DNA from: Oscillospiraceae bacterium
GTDB lineage: Bacteria > Bacillota > Clostridia > Oscillospirales > Oscillospiraceae
DNA: 56,630 nt
Assembly: GCA_015068065.1 (NCBI GenBank)
Contig: SVLE01000007.1
Location: 1 to 56,630, forward strand
Direction: 5' to 3'
In this document: positions 28,055-35,698 of the stretch, one piece after another
Position numbering within the stretch: the first letter of the stretch is position 1
Layout: each line of letters opens with the position of its first letter
Notes under the pieces: generated by a model
Seen by the model: only the letters and a program-made list of their open reading frames with translations
Database searches by the model: none
What the model was told of the DNA's origin: nothing
Position numbers and translations under genes: made by a program

Positions 28055-29008
28055 TCATAGCATTGTGTCGGGAGGGATCAGCTCCAAACGGGTGTGGTGT
28101 CCTCTGCTGTCCATGCTTACCGTAGCCTGCGCGATGCGCCATAGACCGTTATATCCCCATCCGGAGCGATCCAACCTGATAATCTCACCGGGCCAGGCAC
28201 AGAATGGCAGTGCCACATCAAGCTCCAATCTCAGTCGGTCCTGTTCTGATTTTTTGAGCTGATATTCTCCCTGATAGCGCATGGACTGATAGTTGCTTTT
28301 TCCGGGCATGGTAAACATCCGCCGGCATACTCCGCCCTCAGCCTTGAATGGTTCGTTGATGATCCGCTGTACCGCAGGAGCCTTGCCGGCCTCGCGCACC
28401 CAGATTTCCGACAGGACTCCGTAGCGCTTGTTTTTTGTCCGCAACTGTGTTACGGGGATCCGGTCATGGATCACGCAGCTCACCGAGTTTGGCCAGTGAC
28501 TCAGAATCAGCCGGCCCTGCCGGTCGAAGCGGGGTGTCACCCCTGCGTGATAGCGGGCGAACTGATACAGTACCGACCACTCACTGCTGCCGTGGGTCAC
28601 GGAGAACTGCGCCACCGCTGGGAATTGCCCCTGCTCACCGATCCGGATGCCATAGGGCAGCACATGCGCGTCCAGAATATCCTGGATGGTGGCCAGATCG
28701 TAATCCGTTCCCTGTGCTTCGTTGTCCAGCAGCAGGGCTGCCAAACCTCGCCCGTTCACTTCAAGTCGGCAGCCCTGTGCGGACAAAGATACTTCACACT
28801 CATCAACCACGCCCACAAATACAAGCTCATCCTCGTGAAATGCCTCGAACCGGGCGGCCTGGGCCGGCAGAGTGTTATCCTTGCCATTCCACAGGCAGAC
28901 GATTCGAAAGCTGTCACAAGGTGTTCCACAGCCGTATTCCAATTCCCACTCCAACAGTACCGGCAACTTTCTTCGCGTTCCGCTGCCAGTGATCAAAAAG
29001 GCTGTCAT
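28055..29008 (-). CDS. Tail hub protein, XkdQ/gpD-like
   Basis: A 317-residue protein resembling the XkdQ/late-control gpD group that forms the central hub of contractile tails. The beta-rich N-terminus includes LPVLLEWELEYGCGTPCDSFRIVC. The central helix region LATIQDILDAHVLPYGIRI and the TPRFDRQGRLILSHWPNS segment are typical. Its ATG overlaps the TGA of the LysM gene (ATGA). The length matches XkdQ, and it appears intact. Confidence 0.85.
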   Translation of the reverse strand: MTAFLITGSGTRRKLPVLLEWELEYGCGTPCDSFRIVCLWNGKDNTLPAQAARFEAFHEDELVFVGVVDECEVSLSAQGCRLEVNGRGLAALLLDNEAQGTDYDLATIQDILDAHVLPYGIRIGEQGQFPAVAQFSVTHGSSEWSVLYQFARYHAGVTPRFDRQGRLILSHWPNSVSCVIHDRIPVTQLRTKNKRYGVLSEIWVREAGKAPAVQRIINEPFKAEGGVCRRMFTMPGKSNYQSMRYQGEYQLKKSEQDRLRLELDVALPFCAWPGEIIRLDRSGWGYNGLWRIAQATVSMDSRGHHTRLELIPPDTML

Positions 29009-29568
29009 CGGACACGCACCTCCTGCCCGACGCGAATGAGATTGGGATTTTTAATCTGGGGATTGAGGTGCAGAAGATTTTCCACTGTAGTTTTATATTT
29101 CTTGGATATGCCCCACAGTGTGTCGCCCTTCACCACAGAATAAACCAGCTTTTCTCCACCGTCTGCCTGCGCGGTCTGTTCCTCTTGCGCCGGTTTTTCC
29201 GCCGTGTTGCTGTAGTACTCCAGATCCTCCCAAAACACAAAGGAGTAGCTTACGTAATCGGGACGGGGCTCCTGCCGCAGGGACAGTTCAACAAAGTAGG
29301 CGTTGGCCGTCTGCCACAGGGGATGAATTAGAGGACCGGAGCCCTCACTGTAAAAAACATTGGCCAGAGCGCCGAACTGTGCATAAGCGTCCGGACCAAC
29401 GAATTCTCCCTCTCCACGCATGATCCGGTGACCCCGGCCAAGATCCTGCAGATGGTACAGCCCGTAAGGTATCTTGTTTTCCGCCATCCTGCGTTCATAG
29501 TCAATGGTATATACTCTGGGATTGTGGGGCCATATAAAATCCTTGTATCGCATTGGGCTCAAGTTCAA
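29005..29568 (-). CDS. LysM-domain tail protein, XkdP-like
   Basis: A 187-residue protein. The N-terminal 120 residues (YKDFIWPHNPRVYTIDYERRMAENKIPYGLYHLQDLGRGHRIMRGEGEFVG) match the DNA-circularisation/XkdP-like part. A linker rich in Glu and Gln leads to one LysM repeat at about 140-187 (YSVVKGDTLWGISKKYKTTVENLLHLNPQI). LysM binds peptidoglycan, so the protein may help the tail tip engage the wall. The start is taken as TTG at 29568, ten bases after AGGAGG; an ATG at 29553 would be too far from that site. Confidence 0.87.
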   Translation of the reverse strand: MNLSPMRYKDFIWPHNPRVYTIDYERRMAENKIPYGLYHLQDLGRGHRIMRGEGEFVGPDAYAQFGALANVFYSEGSGPLIHPLWQTANAYFVELSLRQEPRPDYVSYSFVFWEDLEYYSNTAEKPAQEEQTAQADGGEKLVYSVVKGDTLWGISKKYKTTVENLLHLNPQIKNPNLIRVGQEVRVR

Positions 29569-29589
29569 AGGCCCTCAACCTCCTTTTTC

Positions 29590-30108
29590 TTACAGTATCC
29601 GCAGAGTACCGTCATATCTGCGGGCATCCCGGGCGAAGGCCGCGTCCACCAGCGCGGCATAGCCCGGAATGACAGTTTCTTGTTTGGCCAAGCCGTAGGA
29701 CGGGGTGTTTATCTGGCTGGTGGTTCCGGAGCTGCTCCCGGTTGGACGCACGGTCTTTGCCTGCCAAAGGCGGGCGGCCGAGTAGGCACGCTTGACCCTG
29801 TCCCACAGGAACTGGGTGGGCGGTGCGGATCTCTCTGTCATAGTCACAGCGGTGGGTGAGTGATTCACAGGGAAAGCTTCCGGTCCGTGGGGAGATGCCG
29901 CAACAACCCGTCGATTAACAGAAAGGATTTGCTGCTCCAAAGCCACCGGTGCCGGAATACCCGACAGTTCCGTATCCAGAAACCCGTTCTCGTGCTGATC
30001 GTCCTGCAGGGGAGGGACTTTGCGGGTTGACTGGAGCATTACCTGCCCCTCGTCGTCCTCTTCCTGATGTTTCAACAGGTCCTCAAGAAAATCAGTCAAC
30101 TGCTTCAC
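29590..30108 (-). CDS. Unknown protein in the tape-measure position, 172 aa
   Basis: I do not recognise this protein. It occupies the slot between the frameshifted tail chaperone and the LysM protein, where contractile phages encode the tape measure, usually over 600 residues. It is only 172 residues. The N-terminus is acidic and helical (MKQLTDFLEDLLKHQEEDDEG), the middle is proline-rich, and a short helix (FLWDRVKRAYSAARLWQAKTV) precedes a Ser/Thr/Gly linker and a helical end. No transmembrane segment or long coiled coil is present. The GTG start at 30108 has a poor ribosome site. It may be a minimal tape measure or its replacement, or an unrelated protein. Confidence 0.6.
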   Translation of the reverse strand: MKQLTDFLEDLLKHQEEDDEGQVMLQSTRKVPPLQDDQHENGFLDTELSGIPAPVALEQQILSVNRRVVAASPHGPEAFPVNHSPTAVTMTERSAPPTQFLWDRVKRAYSAARLWQAKTVRPTGSSSGTTSQINTPSYGLAKQETVIPGYAALVDAAFARDARRYDGTLRIL

Positions 30109-30391
30109 CCCGTTTCAAAGACAGGAAATGAGCCTCGTCAAAGCCTGCATTGACGCATCCCTCCGCCAGTGCCAGAGGAACGCCGCACGCCGCGCAGCGC
30201 TCCTCCATGGCCCGTTCCCGACAGGTGGGACACAGACCTGCCAGTTCTTCCTCGTCGTCCAGCATCAGATTCAATGCGCACCACAGAAAATCCCGTGCGG
30301 TCATCGCTCGGACGCGATCTTCCGTGGGCAGGGCTGAAAAGGATCGCAGCACGCGCCAGTACAGCCGCTCTTCCCGGGCGTGCTCCAGACG
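30092..30391 (-). CDS. Second half of the tail assembly chaperone, reached by -1 frameshift
   Basis: This frame is open from the slippery site at 30397-30391 to 30092. It reads sensibly as a continuation of the upstream helix (RLEHAREERLYWRVLRSFSALPTEDRVRAMTARDFLW), followed by two cysteine pairs (CPTC and CAAC). The fused product would be 210 residues: 111 from the zero frame and 99 from this one. Independent starts are possible (GTG at 30352, or ATG at 30304 in an ATGA overlap with the upstream stop), but their ribosome sites are weak. The layout matches gpG/gpGT and gpE/gpE' pairs, whose long form links the tube and tape measure. Confidence 0.75.
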   Translation of the reverse strand, partial: RLEHAREERLYWRVLRSFSALPTEDRVRAMTARDFLWCALNLMLDDEEELAGLCPTCRERAMEERCAACGVPLALAEGCVNAGFDEAHFLSLKRGEAVD

Positions 30392-30723
30392 TTTTTTAAC
30401 TCGTCTATCTGTTCATCTGTGGCATTGAGTCCGGGATTGACCTGTGCATTGAAGCCGGACCATCGTCCGGCGAGGGCTCCAATTTCCTCGGCCGTCATCT
30501 GCTTCAGCACCTGACTTCCGTCCCGGAACTCAGGCCGGCCGTTCCTTAACACAGCCCGCGCAAGCAGGCAAGCGTTGGAACACAGAGCGCGCTCCAGCCC
30601 GTCCCGGGCCAGCCACTGGGCCTCCCTTCTGGCCTCCAGCACCTCCATGGCGCTGAGCAGACGCAGATGTCTGCCGTCCTCCAGCTCCAACTGGGAGGGA
30701 CCGCCTAAAAGACCACTGTGCAT
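30301..30723 (-). CDS. Tail assembly chaperone, short form (XkdN-like)
   Basis: A 140-residue protein directly after the tail tube gene, where PBSX has XkdN. The helical core (LLSAMEVLEARREAQWLARDGLERALCSNACLLARAVL) and the NATDEQIDELKN end resemble tail assembly chaperones. In the zero frame the last 29 residues (VWSTPGKSGCTGACC ...) look unstructured and unlike protein under selection. The heptamer A_AAA_AAC lies in frame at 30397-30391, just before them. The short and frameshifted forms would be made in a set ratio, as known for lambda gpG/gpGT. Confidence 0.78.
   Translation of the reverse strand: MHSGLLGGPSQLELEDGRHLRLLSAMEVLEARREAQWLARDGLERALCSNACLLARAVLRNGRPEFRDGSQVLKQMTAEEIGALAGRWSGFNAQVNPGLNATDEQIDELKNVWSTPGKSGCTGACCDPFQPCPRKIASER
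30391..30397 (-). promoter_or_regulatory. -1 ribosomal frameshift slippery heptamer
   Basis: On the minus strand the zero-frame codons are TTA AAA AAC, giving A_AAA_AAC, a canonical X_XXY_YYZ heptamer. Slippage enters the frame that stays open to 30092. GC-rich sequence follows (CCCGGGAAGAGCGGC), which may add a stimulating structure. Confidence 0.75.
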
Positions 30724-30725
30724 GG

Positions 30726-31115
30726 TTACACCTCCGTCTCAATGCGCTTGGATGCCACCACTGTGACCTTTTCCATCACCATATTGCCAAGGCCTGCCTC
30801 TTCGTTGATGGCGCTCCACTGACAGTCAGAATAAATGATTCTGCGGTCAGGTTTGCAAATCACCAGCGAGAAGCCCTCCAGAGAATAAAAATCAATCCCG
30901 TCCCGGATCGCGTTGTCTGTGGCATAAAGACGGGACAGCTCCAGCACGTGCTTCACCGGACCGGCGACCGTGGCCACCGGTTCCTTTTCACCAAAGGCCT
31001 CTACCTGTGTGCTGGTTTTGGTTGCTTTGGCGGTATAGCTCTGCACCACAGCTACTTTCGTTCCGTTTACTTCCAGATAAATATCACTGCTGGTGGGAAA
31101 TCCGGTAATCGTCAT
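30726..31115 (-). CDS. Phage tail tube protein (XkdM-like)
   Basis: A 129-residue tail tube protein of the contractile type. It begins MTITGFPTSSDIYLEVNGTKVAVVQSYTAKATKTSTQVEAFGE, a pattern seen in the XkdM/DUF2001 family, and continues with beta strands expected for stacked tube rings. It follows the sheath gene by 12 bases and ends two bases before the chaperone start. The length fits. It appears intact. Confidence 0.9.
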   Translation of the reverse strand: MTITGFPTSSDIYLEVNGTKVAVVQSYTAKATKTSTQVEAFGEKEPVATVAGPVKHVLELSRLYATDNAIRDGIDFYSLEGFSLVICKPDRRIIYSDCQWSAINEEAGLGNMVMEKVTVVASKRIETEV

Positions 31116-31127
31116 ATATATCCCTCC

Positions 31128-32189
31128 TTATACCGTGATGTGGGCGCTCAGCCAGATCTGATTGATGCCGTGAGTGACCGTAAAGGCAAAGTCCACCAGG
31201 CACCGGGTAGGATCCTCTTCATCCGCGCGCACACGTACCTGCTCATAACCGGTAATGATCTCGCGGGCCAGCTTGTTTTCCAGCTCCAGCACGACCTGGG
31301 AGCGAATGGCACCCCGGCTCTGCGCCGTGTTTTTTGCCCGGCGGAATCGGCTTTTCAGCGCGTTGCGGATGGTGGGAATCACATCGTCCACAACCAGAAT
31401 GGCGCAAAGGTCTCGCCATGTACTGTCCGCAGCGCCGTTTGTGCTCGTGCGGGTGGTCACACCACGCACCACACTCACAATGCCGCCAACCGACTCCACC
31501 GCGGTTACACCGCCCCGAATCAGCACATCCAACTCTTCTTCGCGCAGCTGCTGATTCAATCCGTTCAGCCCGGTCAGCTGAGCACCGCCCAGAGGCACGG
31601 CGGGATCTGTTTCGCCTGCAATGGCACCGGCCACGGCGGCTGCTACCTGAATCCCGTCCATAGCCGTGCCCTCAGTGCTGATGCAGCCGGGGGCGACCAG
31701 GACCACGCGCTCGCTATTCAGATTTTCGGCCCGTTCCACCAATTCGGACATAGTGGCATTTGCCGTGCCAGCCACCACAGCAATGCGCTCACACTGTGCC
31801 TGGGATGCGGCATGTGCGCTGTCACGCAGTGCCTGCTGCACATCCAGCTGTGTGCTGTCGCACACGATTACCGCCAGATCCTGCGCCGATTCCATGCGGT
31901 CAAAAACGGTCCGGTAATCGCTCAAAGTGTCTCCGGCCACAGGGAATACCATTACCTGCGCCGCGCCGTTCTGAAACAGAAGCTTGGCCAGCTGCGAGGG
32001 GTTGTTCCCTGATTCGACACCAAAGGCAGCGACTGCATCCTGATAGGTGTTGATTGTCCACACGGTCTTTTCGGACTGTTCCATTCTGACGGCCAGACCG
32101 ACATTTTTCTTCCCTGCGCTTCCGCTTACCGCAGAGGAGGCAGCATAGGTGGAATACACCCCCGGCCGCTCATGTACTGTGATGCTCAT
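31128..32189 (-). CDS. Contractile tail sheath protein (XkdK-like), short form
   Basis: A 353-residue sheath protein whose contraction drives the tube outward. The N-terminus (MSITVHERPGVYSTYAASSAVSG) has the ERPGVY motif of sheath proteins. The C-terminal part carries the conserved handshake-type end (YEQVRVRADEEDPTRCLVDFAFTVTHGINQIWLSAHITV). At 353 residues it is about 100 shorter than XkdK, implying loss of outer decoration domains. Its ATG overlaps the upstream stop. Presence of sheath, tube and wedge genes shows a contractile, myovirus-type tail. Confidence 0.93.
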   Translation of the reverse strand: MSITVHERPGVYSTYAASSAVSGSAGKKNVGLAVRMEQSEKTVWTINTYQDAVAAFGVESGNNPSQLAKLLFQNGAAQVMVFPVAGDTLSDYRTVFDRMESAQDLAVIVCDSTQLDVQQALRDSAHAASQAQCERIAVVAGTANATMSELVERAENLNSERVVLVAPGCISTEGTAMDGIQVAAAVAGAIAGETDPAVPLGGAQLTGLNGLNQQLREEELDVLIRGGVTAVESVGGIVSVVRGVTTRTSTNGAADSTWRDLCAILVVDDVIPTIRNALKSRFRRAKNTAQSRGAIRSQVVLELENKLAREIITGYEQVRVRADEEDPTRCLVDFAFTVTHGINQIWLSAHITV

Positions 32190-32683
32190 GTATTGATATC
32201 TCCTCTCAAAGTGAAGTCCAGGAAGGTGCCTGCCTCATCACCCTGAGTGCAAAGCCAACCGATGCACTCCAGGTGACAGCGCAGCCTCAGCAAACCGTCC
32301 TTCCCGTCATATTCCAGTTCTTCGCTGTTCAGCTCCTGTACGCTCAGAGCAATGGGTTTTTCCTTCTGCAGGACCACCAACATGCGGTCAAAAAGCTCCC
32401 GGCAGGCCTGCGCTCCAGTTTCAGGCAGAGACAGAATATCCAGAAGAAAACTCAAGTGCACGCTGTGCCCGTACAGCTCTGTTTCCTGCCCGGTGGCCTC
32501 GTTCACCCACTGGCCCAGATAATTCTGCATGCCCGCCGGGGAACAGGTCATCTTTTCCAAAGAAACGAGGACTCTCGGGCGGCCGGGATCTGTTCTGGGA
32601 TCCTCTGGCCATGAGGCAATTGCATCGATATCCCGCTCGCGGAAAAACTCGGCTAAACGTTCCTGTATTCCATCTGCCTTCAT
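32186..32683 (-). CDS. Tail terminator/completion-like protein, unknown
   Basis: A 165-residue protein between the connector and sheath genes, the place of XkdJ or tail terminator proteins. It reads as a mixed alpha/beta domain (DIDAIASWPEDPRTDPGRPRVLVSLEKMTCSPAG ... HSVHLSFLLDILSLPETGAQACRELFDRMLVVLQ), similar in pattern to minor tail proteins that cap the tube. Its start and stop overlap the neighbours by ATGA. Function is inferred from position. Confidence 0.65.
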   Translation of the reverse strand: MKADGIQERLAEFFRERDIDAIASWPEDPRTDPGRPRVLVSLEKMTCSPAGMQNYLGQWVNEATGQETELYGHSVHLSFLLDILSLPETGAQACRELFDRMLVVLQKEKPIALSVQELNSEELEYDGKDGLLRLRCHLECIGWLCTQGDEAGTFLDFTLRGDINT

Positions 32684-33024
32684 TCGACCACCTCCCGGGT
32701 ACTGGGTGTTAGAACAGCCCAGCGGTAGACAGGCTGTGCCCCCGTATAAATAAGATGCGTCCCCTGCACCTGCAGAACCTGCGACCCCACCTTCACCAGA
32801 CTGACTTCATCCAGACAGGGCTCAGGAGGGCCGAGATATAAGAAACGGTCCTGACTGATCCGGCCCAGGGGAGAGGGAACGGACTGCTCCGTTCCCTTCT
32901 CACGCATAGGCTGAAAAAAAGCGCGCACGCAAACGCCCTCAGGTGCTGCCTGTGTGTATACTGTCATATCCTGACCATATCGGGTCAGAATACGGGAGAA
33001 ACTTCCCTGTATCAATGTCTTCAC
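32680..33024 (-). CDS. Head-tail connector/minor capsid protein (XkdI-like)
   Basis: A 114-residue beta-rich protein (FSRILTRYGQDMTVYTQAAPEGVCVRAFFQPMREKG) whose size and order match the small adaptor proteins that follow gp6-like connectors. The ERPG-like phage end ends in TPSTREVVE. Starts and stops overlap adjacent genes by four bases. Function comes mainly from gene order. Confidence 0.68.
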   Translation of the reverse strand: MKTLIQGSFSRILTRYGQDMTVYTQAAPEGVCVRAFFQPMREKGTEQSVPSPLGRISQDRFLYLGPPEPCLDEVSLVKVGSQVLQVQGTHLIYTGAQPVYRWAVLTPSTREVVE

Positions 33025-33374
33025 ACTCCATAGAACAAAAACCGCTGATCCTTTGTCCAGGCAGACATCAGCTGCTTTGCCTGCCCACGCAGCAGCCTGG
33101 CCTTTTGGGCTGCGTTGCCTTGCTGAACAGTCACGTCGCCGGCCCGAAAGGACTCCGCCTGTCCGGCCTCACGGCTGATCTCCAGCCCTGCCAGTGCAAG
33201 CCATGCCCCGGCCAGAGCAAAGGCTTCCGGGCAGTCACCGGGGCAAACATCATCCCGCAGTGCTGCGGTCAGTTCCGTTTGCGCCGCGGCACACAGGGTC
33301 GCCAGAAGCTCCTCTTCCTGCTCGGCGGTCTGGCCCAGGGTGCGGGCCAGTTCCATTATGCGCTGGGTCATCAC
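33021..33374 (-). CDS. Head-tail connector, gp6/XkdH-like
   Basis: A 117-residue helical protein (MTQRIMELARTLGQTAEQEEELLATLCAAAQTELTAALRDDVCPGDCPEAFALAGAWLALAGLE) with the helix pattern of gp6/YqbG-type connectors that form the ring beneath the portal. It lies just after the capsid gene, with ATGA overlap on both sides. Position and helix pattern support it; no motif is diagnostic. Confidence 0.72.
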   Translation of the reverse strand: MMTQRIMELARTLGQTAEQEEELLATLCAAAQTELTAALRDDVCPGDCPEAFALAGAWLALAGLEISREAGQAESFRAGDVTVQQGNAAQKARLLRGQAKQLMSAWTKDQRFLFYGV

Positions 33375-34384
33375 ACGCTCAGCACCTTGGACGCATCGGG
33401 GAACAGCTTGGCAAAGCCGCTGATGCTGGTGATGGCGGCGCGTTCCAGCTGACGGTCGATGAGTTTGTCGTACTCGATCATCACGTCGCTGCCCTGCACC
33501 ATCTCCAGTGCATAGTTGCGATCCAGACCGATGATCTTGCCCTCGGGCAGGGCGGAGGTGCGCAGCAGCGTGGCACCCAGGGGGGTGGTCAGCTTGCCGG
33601 TGCCCTGGAAATTCAGACCGGTCATGGGGTTCTGGAACTCGGGCAGCTTGAGCATCTTGACCATCATGTCATTGCTCACCAGCAGGGTATTCATCTCATA
33701 GGGATCAAATTTGGCCCAGAAGTCCACCAGATCCTCATAGGTCAGCGTGCCGCCGGAGGAAACGGAGTACTCCTGCGCAGCATTGCCGTTGCCGTCGCCG
33801 TTGATGAGCACCTCAATGGCGTCCTCCAGATGCATGCGGTTGATGTGGGCACCAATCTGGCGCAGGGTCACAGAGAACAGATCCAGCTTCTGATAGCGAA
33901 TGGCCTCATAGGAAGCCACCAGCATACGGCCGCGCTTGTGAAGCTTGACCAGATTGTCCTGAACCTTCACCGTGGTGCTGGGGATGACTGCACCCTCCTC
34001 CACATGGCGCAGCTTCTTGTCCTCGCCGCCGGCTTCGGTGGTGATGGAGCGGTAATCCATGCCGTCAAAGCGAGTCACCGCGGCGGTAATGGCGGGCAGC
34101 AGGTTCTGCTCCTCCATGCCCTGACGCACACTGCGGGCGATGTACTCGGGGAAGAGTACAGCGGAGTCGGCGGTGCGGAAGAACTTCTCCACCACGTCGC
34201 TGCCTGCACCCTTCACCTTGATGTCAAAACGCTTGAGCTGACGCTGAAAGGCGTCCAGACCCTCCAGCGCAGTGCCCTTGTACTGCTGGTCGGGGTCCAT
34301 GCTTTCCAGCACCTGAGTAAAGCTCTTGCCCGCCTCATGGTACATACCCTTCTCCAGCTTCAGATTGTCAAACTGATATGCCAT
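33371..34384 (-). CDS. Major capsid protein (XkdG-like)
   Basis: A 337-residue capsid protein, HK97-fold type. The N-terminal helix (GKSFTQVLESMDPDQQYKGTALEGLDAFQRQLKRFDIKVKG) may act as a scaffold. The spine region (TRFDGMDYRSITTEAGG ... IPSTTVKVQDNLVKLHKRGRMLVASYEAIRYQKLDLF) and the later P-domain strand (GATLLRTSALPEGKIIGLDRNYALEMVQGSDVMIEYDKLIDRQ) are characteristic of XkdG-like capsids. GGAGG precedes the ATG. It is full-length and intact. Confidence 0.92.
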   Translation of the reverse strand: MAYQFDNLKLEKGMYHEAGKSFTQVLESMDPDQQYKGTALEGLDAFQRQLKRFDIKVKGAGSDVVEKFFRTADSAVLFPEYIARSVRQGMEEQNLLPAITAAVTRFDGMDYRSITTEAGGEDKKLRHVEEGAVIPSTTVKVQDNLVKLHKRGRMLVASYEAIRYQKLDLFSVTLRQIGAHINRMHLEDAIEVLINGDGNGNAAQEYSVSSGGTLTYEDLVDFWAKFDPYEMNTLLVSNDMMVKMLKLPEFQNPMTGLNFQGTGKLTTPLGATLLRTSALPEGKIIGLDRNYALEMVQGSDVMIEYDKLIDRQLERAAITSISGFAKLFPDASKVLSV

Positions 34385-34397
34385 CCTTTTTTCCTCC

Positions 34398-34736
34398 TTA
34401 CAGACAAATTACGGCGGTGTTTTTCACCGTGTCAACTTCGGCAACCAGAACGGTGATGCCGTCGCCGGTCTTCACGCCGCCCTTGCCGTCAGCCACCAGA
34501 CTGACCATGCCCACACTCAGGGGCATGGTAGCGGGTACGCTGACAAAACCACCAACCTGAACACCGGCAATACCGGCTCGGGGCATTCCGGCCACACCGC
34601 AGAAGAGGTCGCCTGCACTGCAGGGGCCCACGGTGCCGTTTCCGGTCATCTTGACCACCTGACCGCCCTGCACACCCTCTTCGATATAAAAGGTGGCCAT
34701 CAGGTTGCCAATGTCCTCAAAAGAAATCTTGCTCAT
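34398..34736 (-). CDS. Capsid decoration/stabilising protein
   Basis: A 112-residue protein between prohead protease and capsid genes, the usual place of the head decoration protein. It is beta-rich and glycine-rich (GGQVVKMTGNGTVGPCSAGDLFCGVAGMPRAGIAGVQVGGFVSVPATMPLSVGMVSLVADGKGGVKTGDG), like lambda gpD/DUF2190-type proteins. The start is the ATG at 34736, nine bases after AGGAGG; 14 further in-frame codons upstream have no ribosome site. Confidence 0.78.
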   Translation of the reverse strand: MSKISFEDIGNLMATFYIEEGVQGGQVVKMTGNGTVGPCSAGDLFCGVAGMPRAGIAGVQVGGFVSVPATMPLSVGMVSLVADGKGGVKTGDGITVLVAEVDTVKNTAVICL

Positions 34737-34774
34737 GTGTGTTTCCTCCTGTTTTAATATGAGTTCGGTTCCGC

Positions 34775-35698
34775 TCAAATCAAAAACGCGCCGTCAGCAC
34801 CGCCGACCGCCGCAGTCTGCGTGTGATGCTCCAGTTGGGTCATCACAGGAAAACGCTTGGCAGCCTGTCCGCCGTAGACACGCTTCAATTCCAGCAGTTC
34901 CGATTCCTCCAGTTTTTCGGCGATGCGCTCCATCATCCGGTGATCCACATCGTCCTTGCTCAGTCCGCACAGGCGGACCACCTCCCGGCGCAGCCCGGCC
35001 AGGTACTTTCTGCCCAGAGCGGCCTCCTGTTCCAGACAATCCAGCTCATTCTGACAGCCGTGTTTCAGTGCCAGCTGCTTCAGAGTCAGGCTCTTTCCTT
35101 TTGTTTTCATTACCCCGGCCTTGGGTTGAGCGGGAACGGCCACGAAGGACCATTCAAAAGCATCCACCGCACCTTCCAGCTTGGTGTAGCACAGCTTGTT
35201 CTCGTATCGCTCACCCTTCTTGTGAGAACAGCTGCCTGCCTGTTTGCCGCAGATGGAACACACTGAACGGCCTACCGCGCAGCCTACACTGACCTCTTTC
35301 AGGATACCGCCCTCCAGTTGAGCGATCAGCTCCTCGTTGCCCGGGGTGCGCAGAATGTACGCATAGCCCTTTACATAGCGTCCGGGATCACCAACCGCGG
35401 TCAGTACGCCGGGCTCATCCACCACCTCGGTCCGATAGATCCGGGCCGTCTGGCCCGCTGCGGCCCAATTGTGGTCGAAGATGCCGGTCTTGCCCACGAA
35501 AAGTTCCGCCAGTCCGTCCAGTGTGTCGTTTTCAAAGCGCTCTGCGTCACGGTCCACCTCGTTGTCGCACAGCCGTACGGCAAAGGTATACACCTCATCA
35601 GCCGTTAGCTGTTTTCGGCTGAAGCGGTTGATCTGACTCAACTCCTGCTCATCCACCGCGGCGGTGCCGCCGCAGTGGGCCTGCTTGTTTACGTTCAT
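34775..35698 (-). CDS. Prohead protease/scaffold protein (XkdF-like)
   Basis: A 307-residue protein between portal and decoration genes. The first 200 residues resemble phage prohead proteases (QINRFSRKQLTADEVYTFAVRLCDNEVDRDAERFE ... LFVGKTGIFDHNWAAAGQTARIYRTEV), with a histidine in GIFDHNW as candidate catalytic residue. A cysteine cluster CSICGKQAGSCSHKKGE could bind zinc. The helical C-terminus may act as scaffold. The ATG at 35698 overlaps the portal stop (ATGA); a longer frame upstream has no start support. I am surer of the family position than of activity. Confidence 0.8.
   Translation of the reverse strand: MNVNKQAHCGGTAAVDEQELSQINRFSRKQLTADEVYTFAVRLCDNEVDRDAERFENDTLDGLAELFVGKTGIFDHNWAAAGQTARIYRTEVVDEPGVLTAVGDPGRYVKGYAYILRTPGNEELIAQLEGGILKEVSVGCAVGRSVCSICGKQAGSCSHKKGERYENKLCYTKLEGAVDAFEWSFVAVPAQPKAGVMKTKGKSLTLKQLALKHGCQNELDCLEQEAALGRKYLAGLRREVVRLCGLSKDDVDHRMMERIAEKLEESELLELKRVYGGQAAKRFPVMTQLEHHTQTAAVGGADGAFLI

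Noticed and set aside
30092-30352. An independent 86-residue gene starting at GTG 30352
   Set aside because: The same frame is open back to the slippery heptamer and reads as a continuation of the chaperone helix; a frameshift product explains it better.
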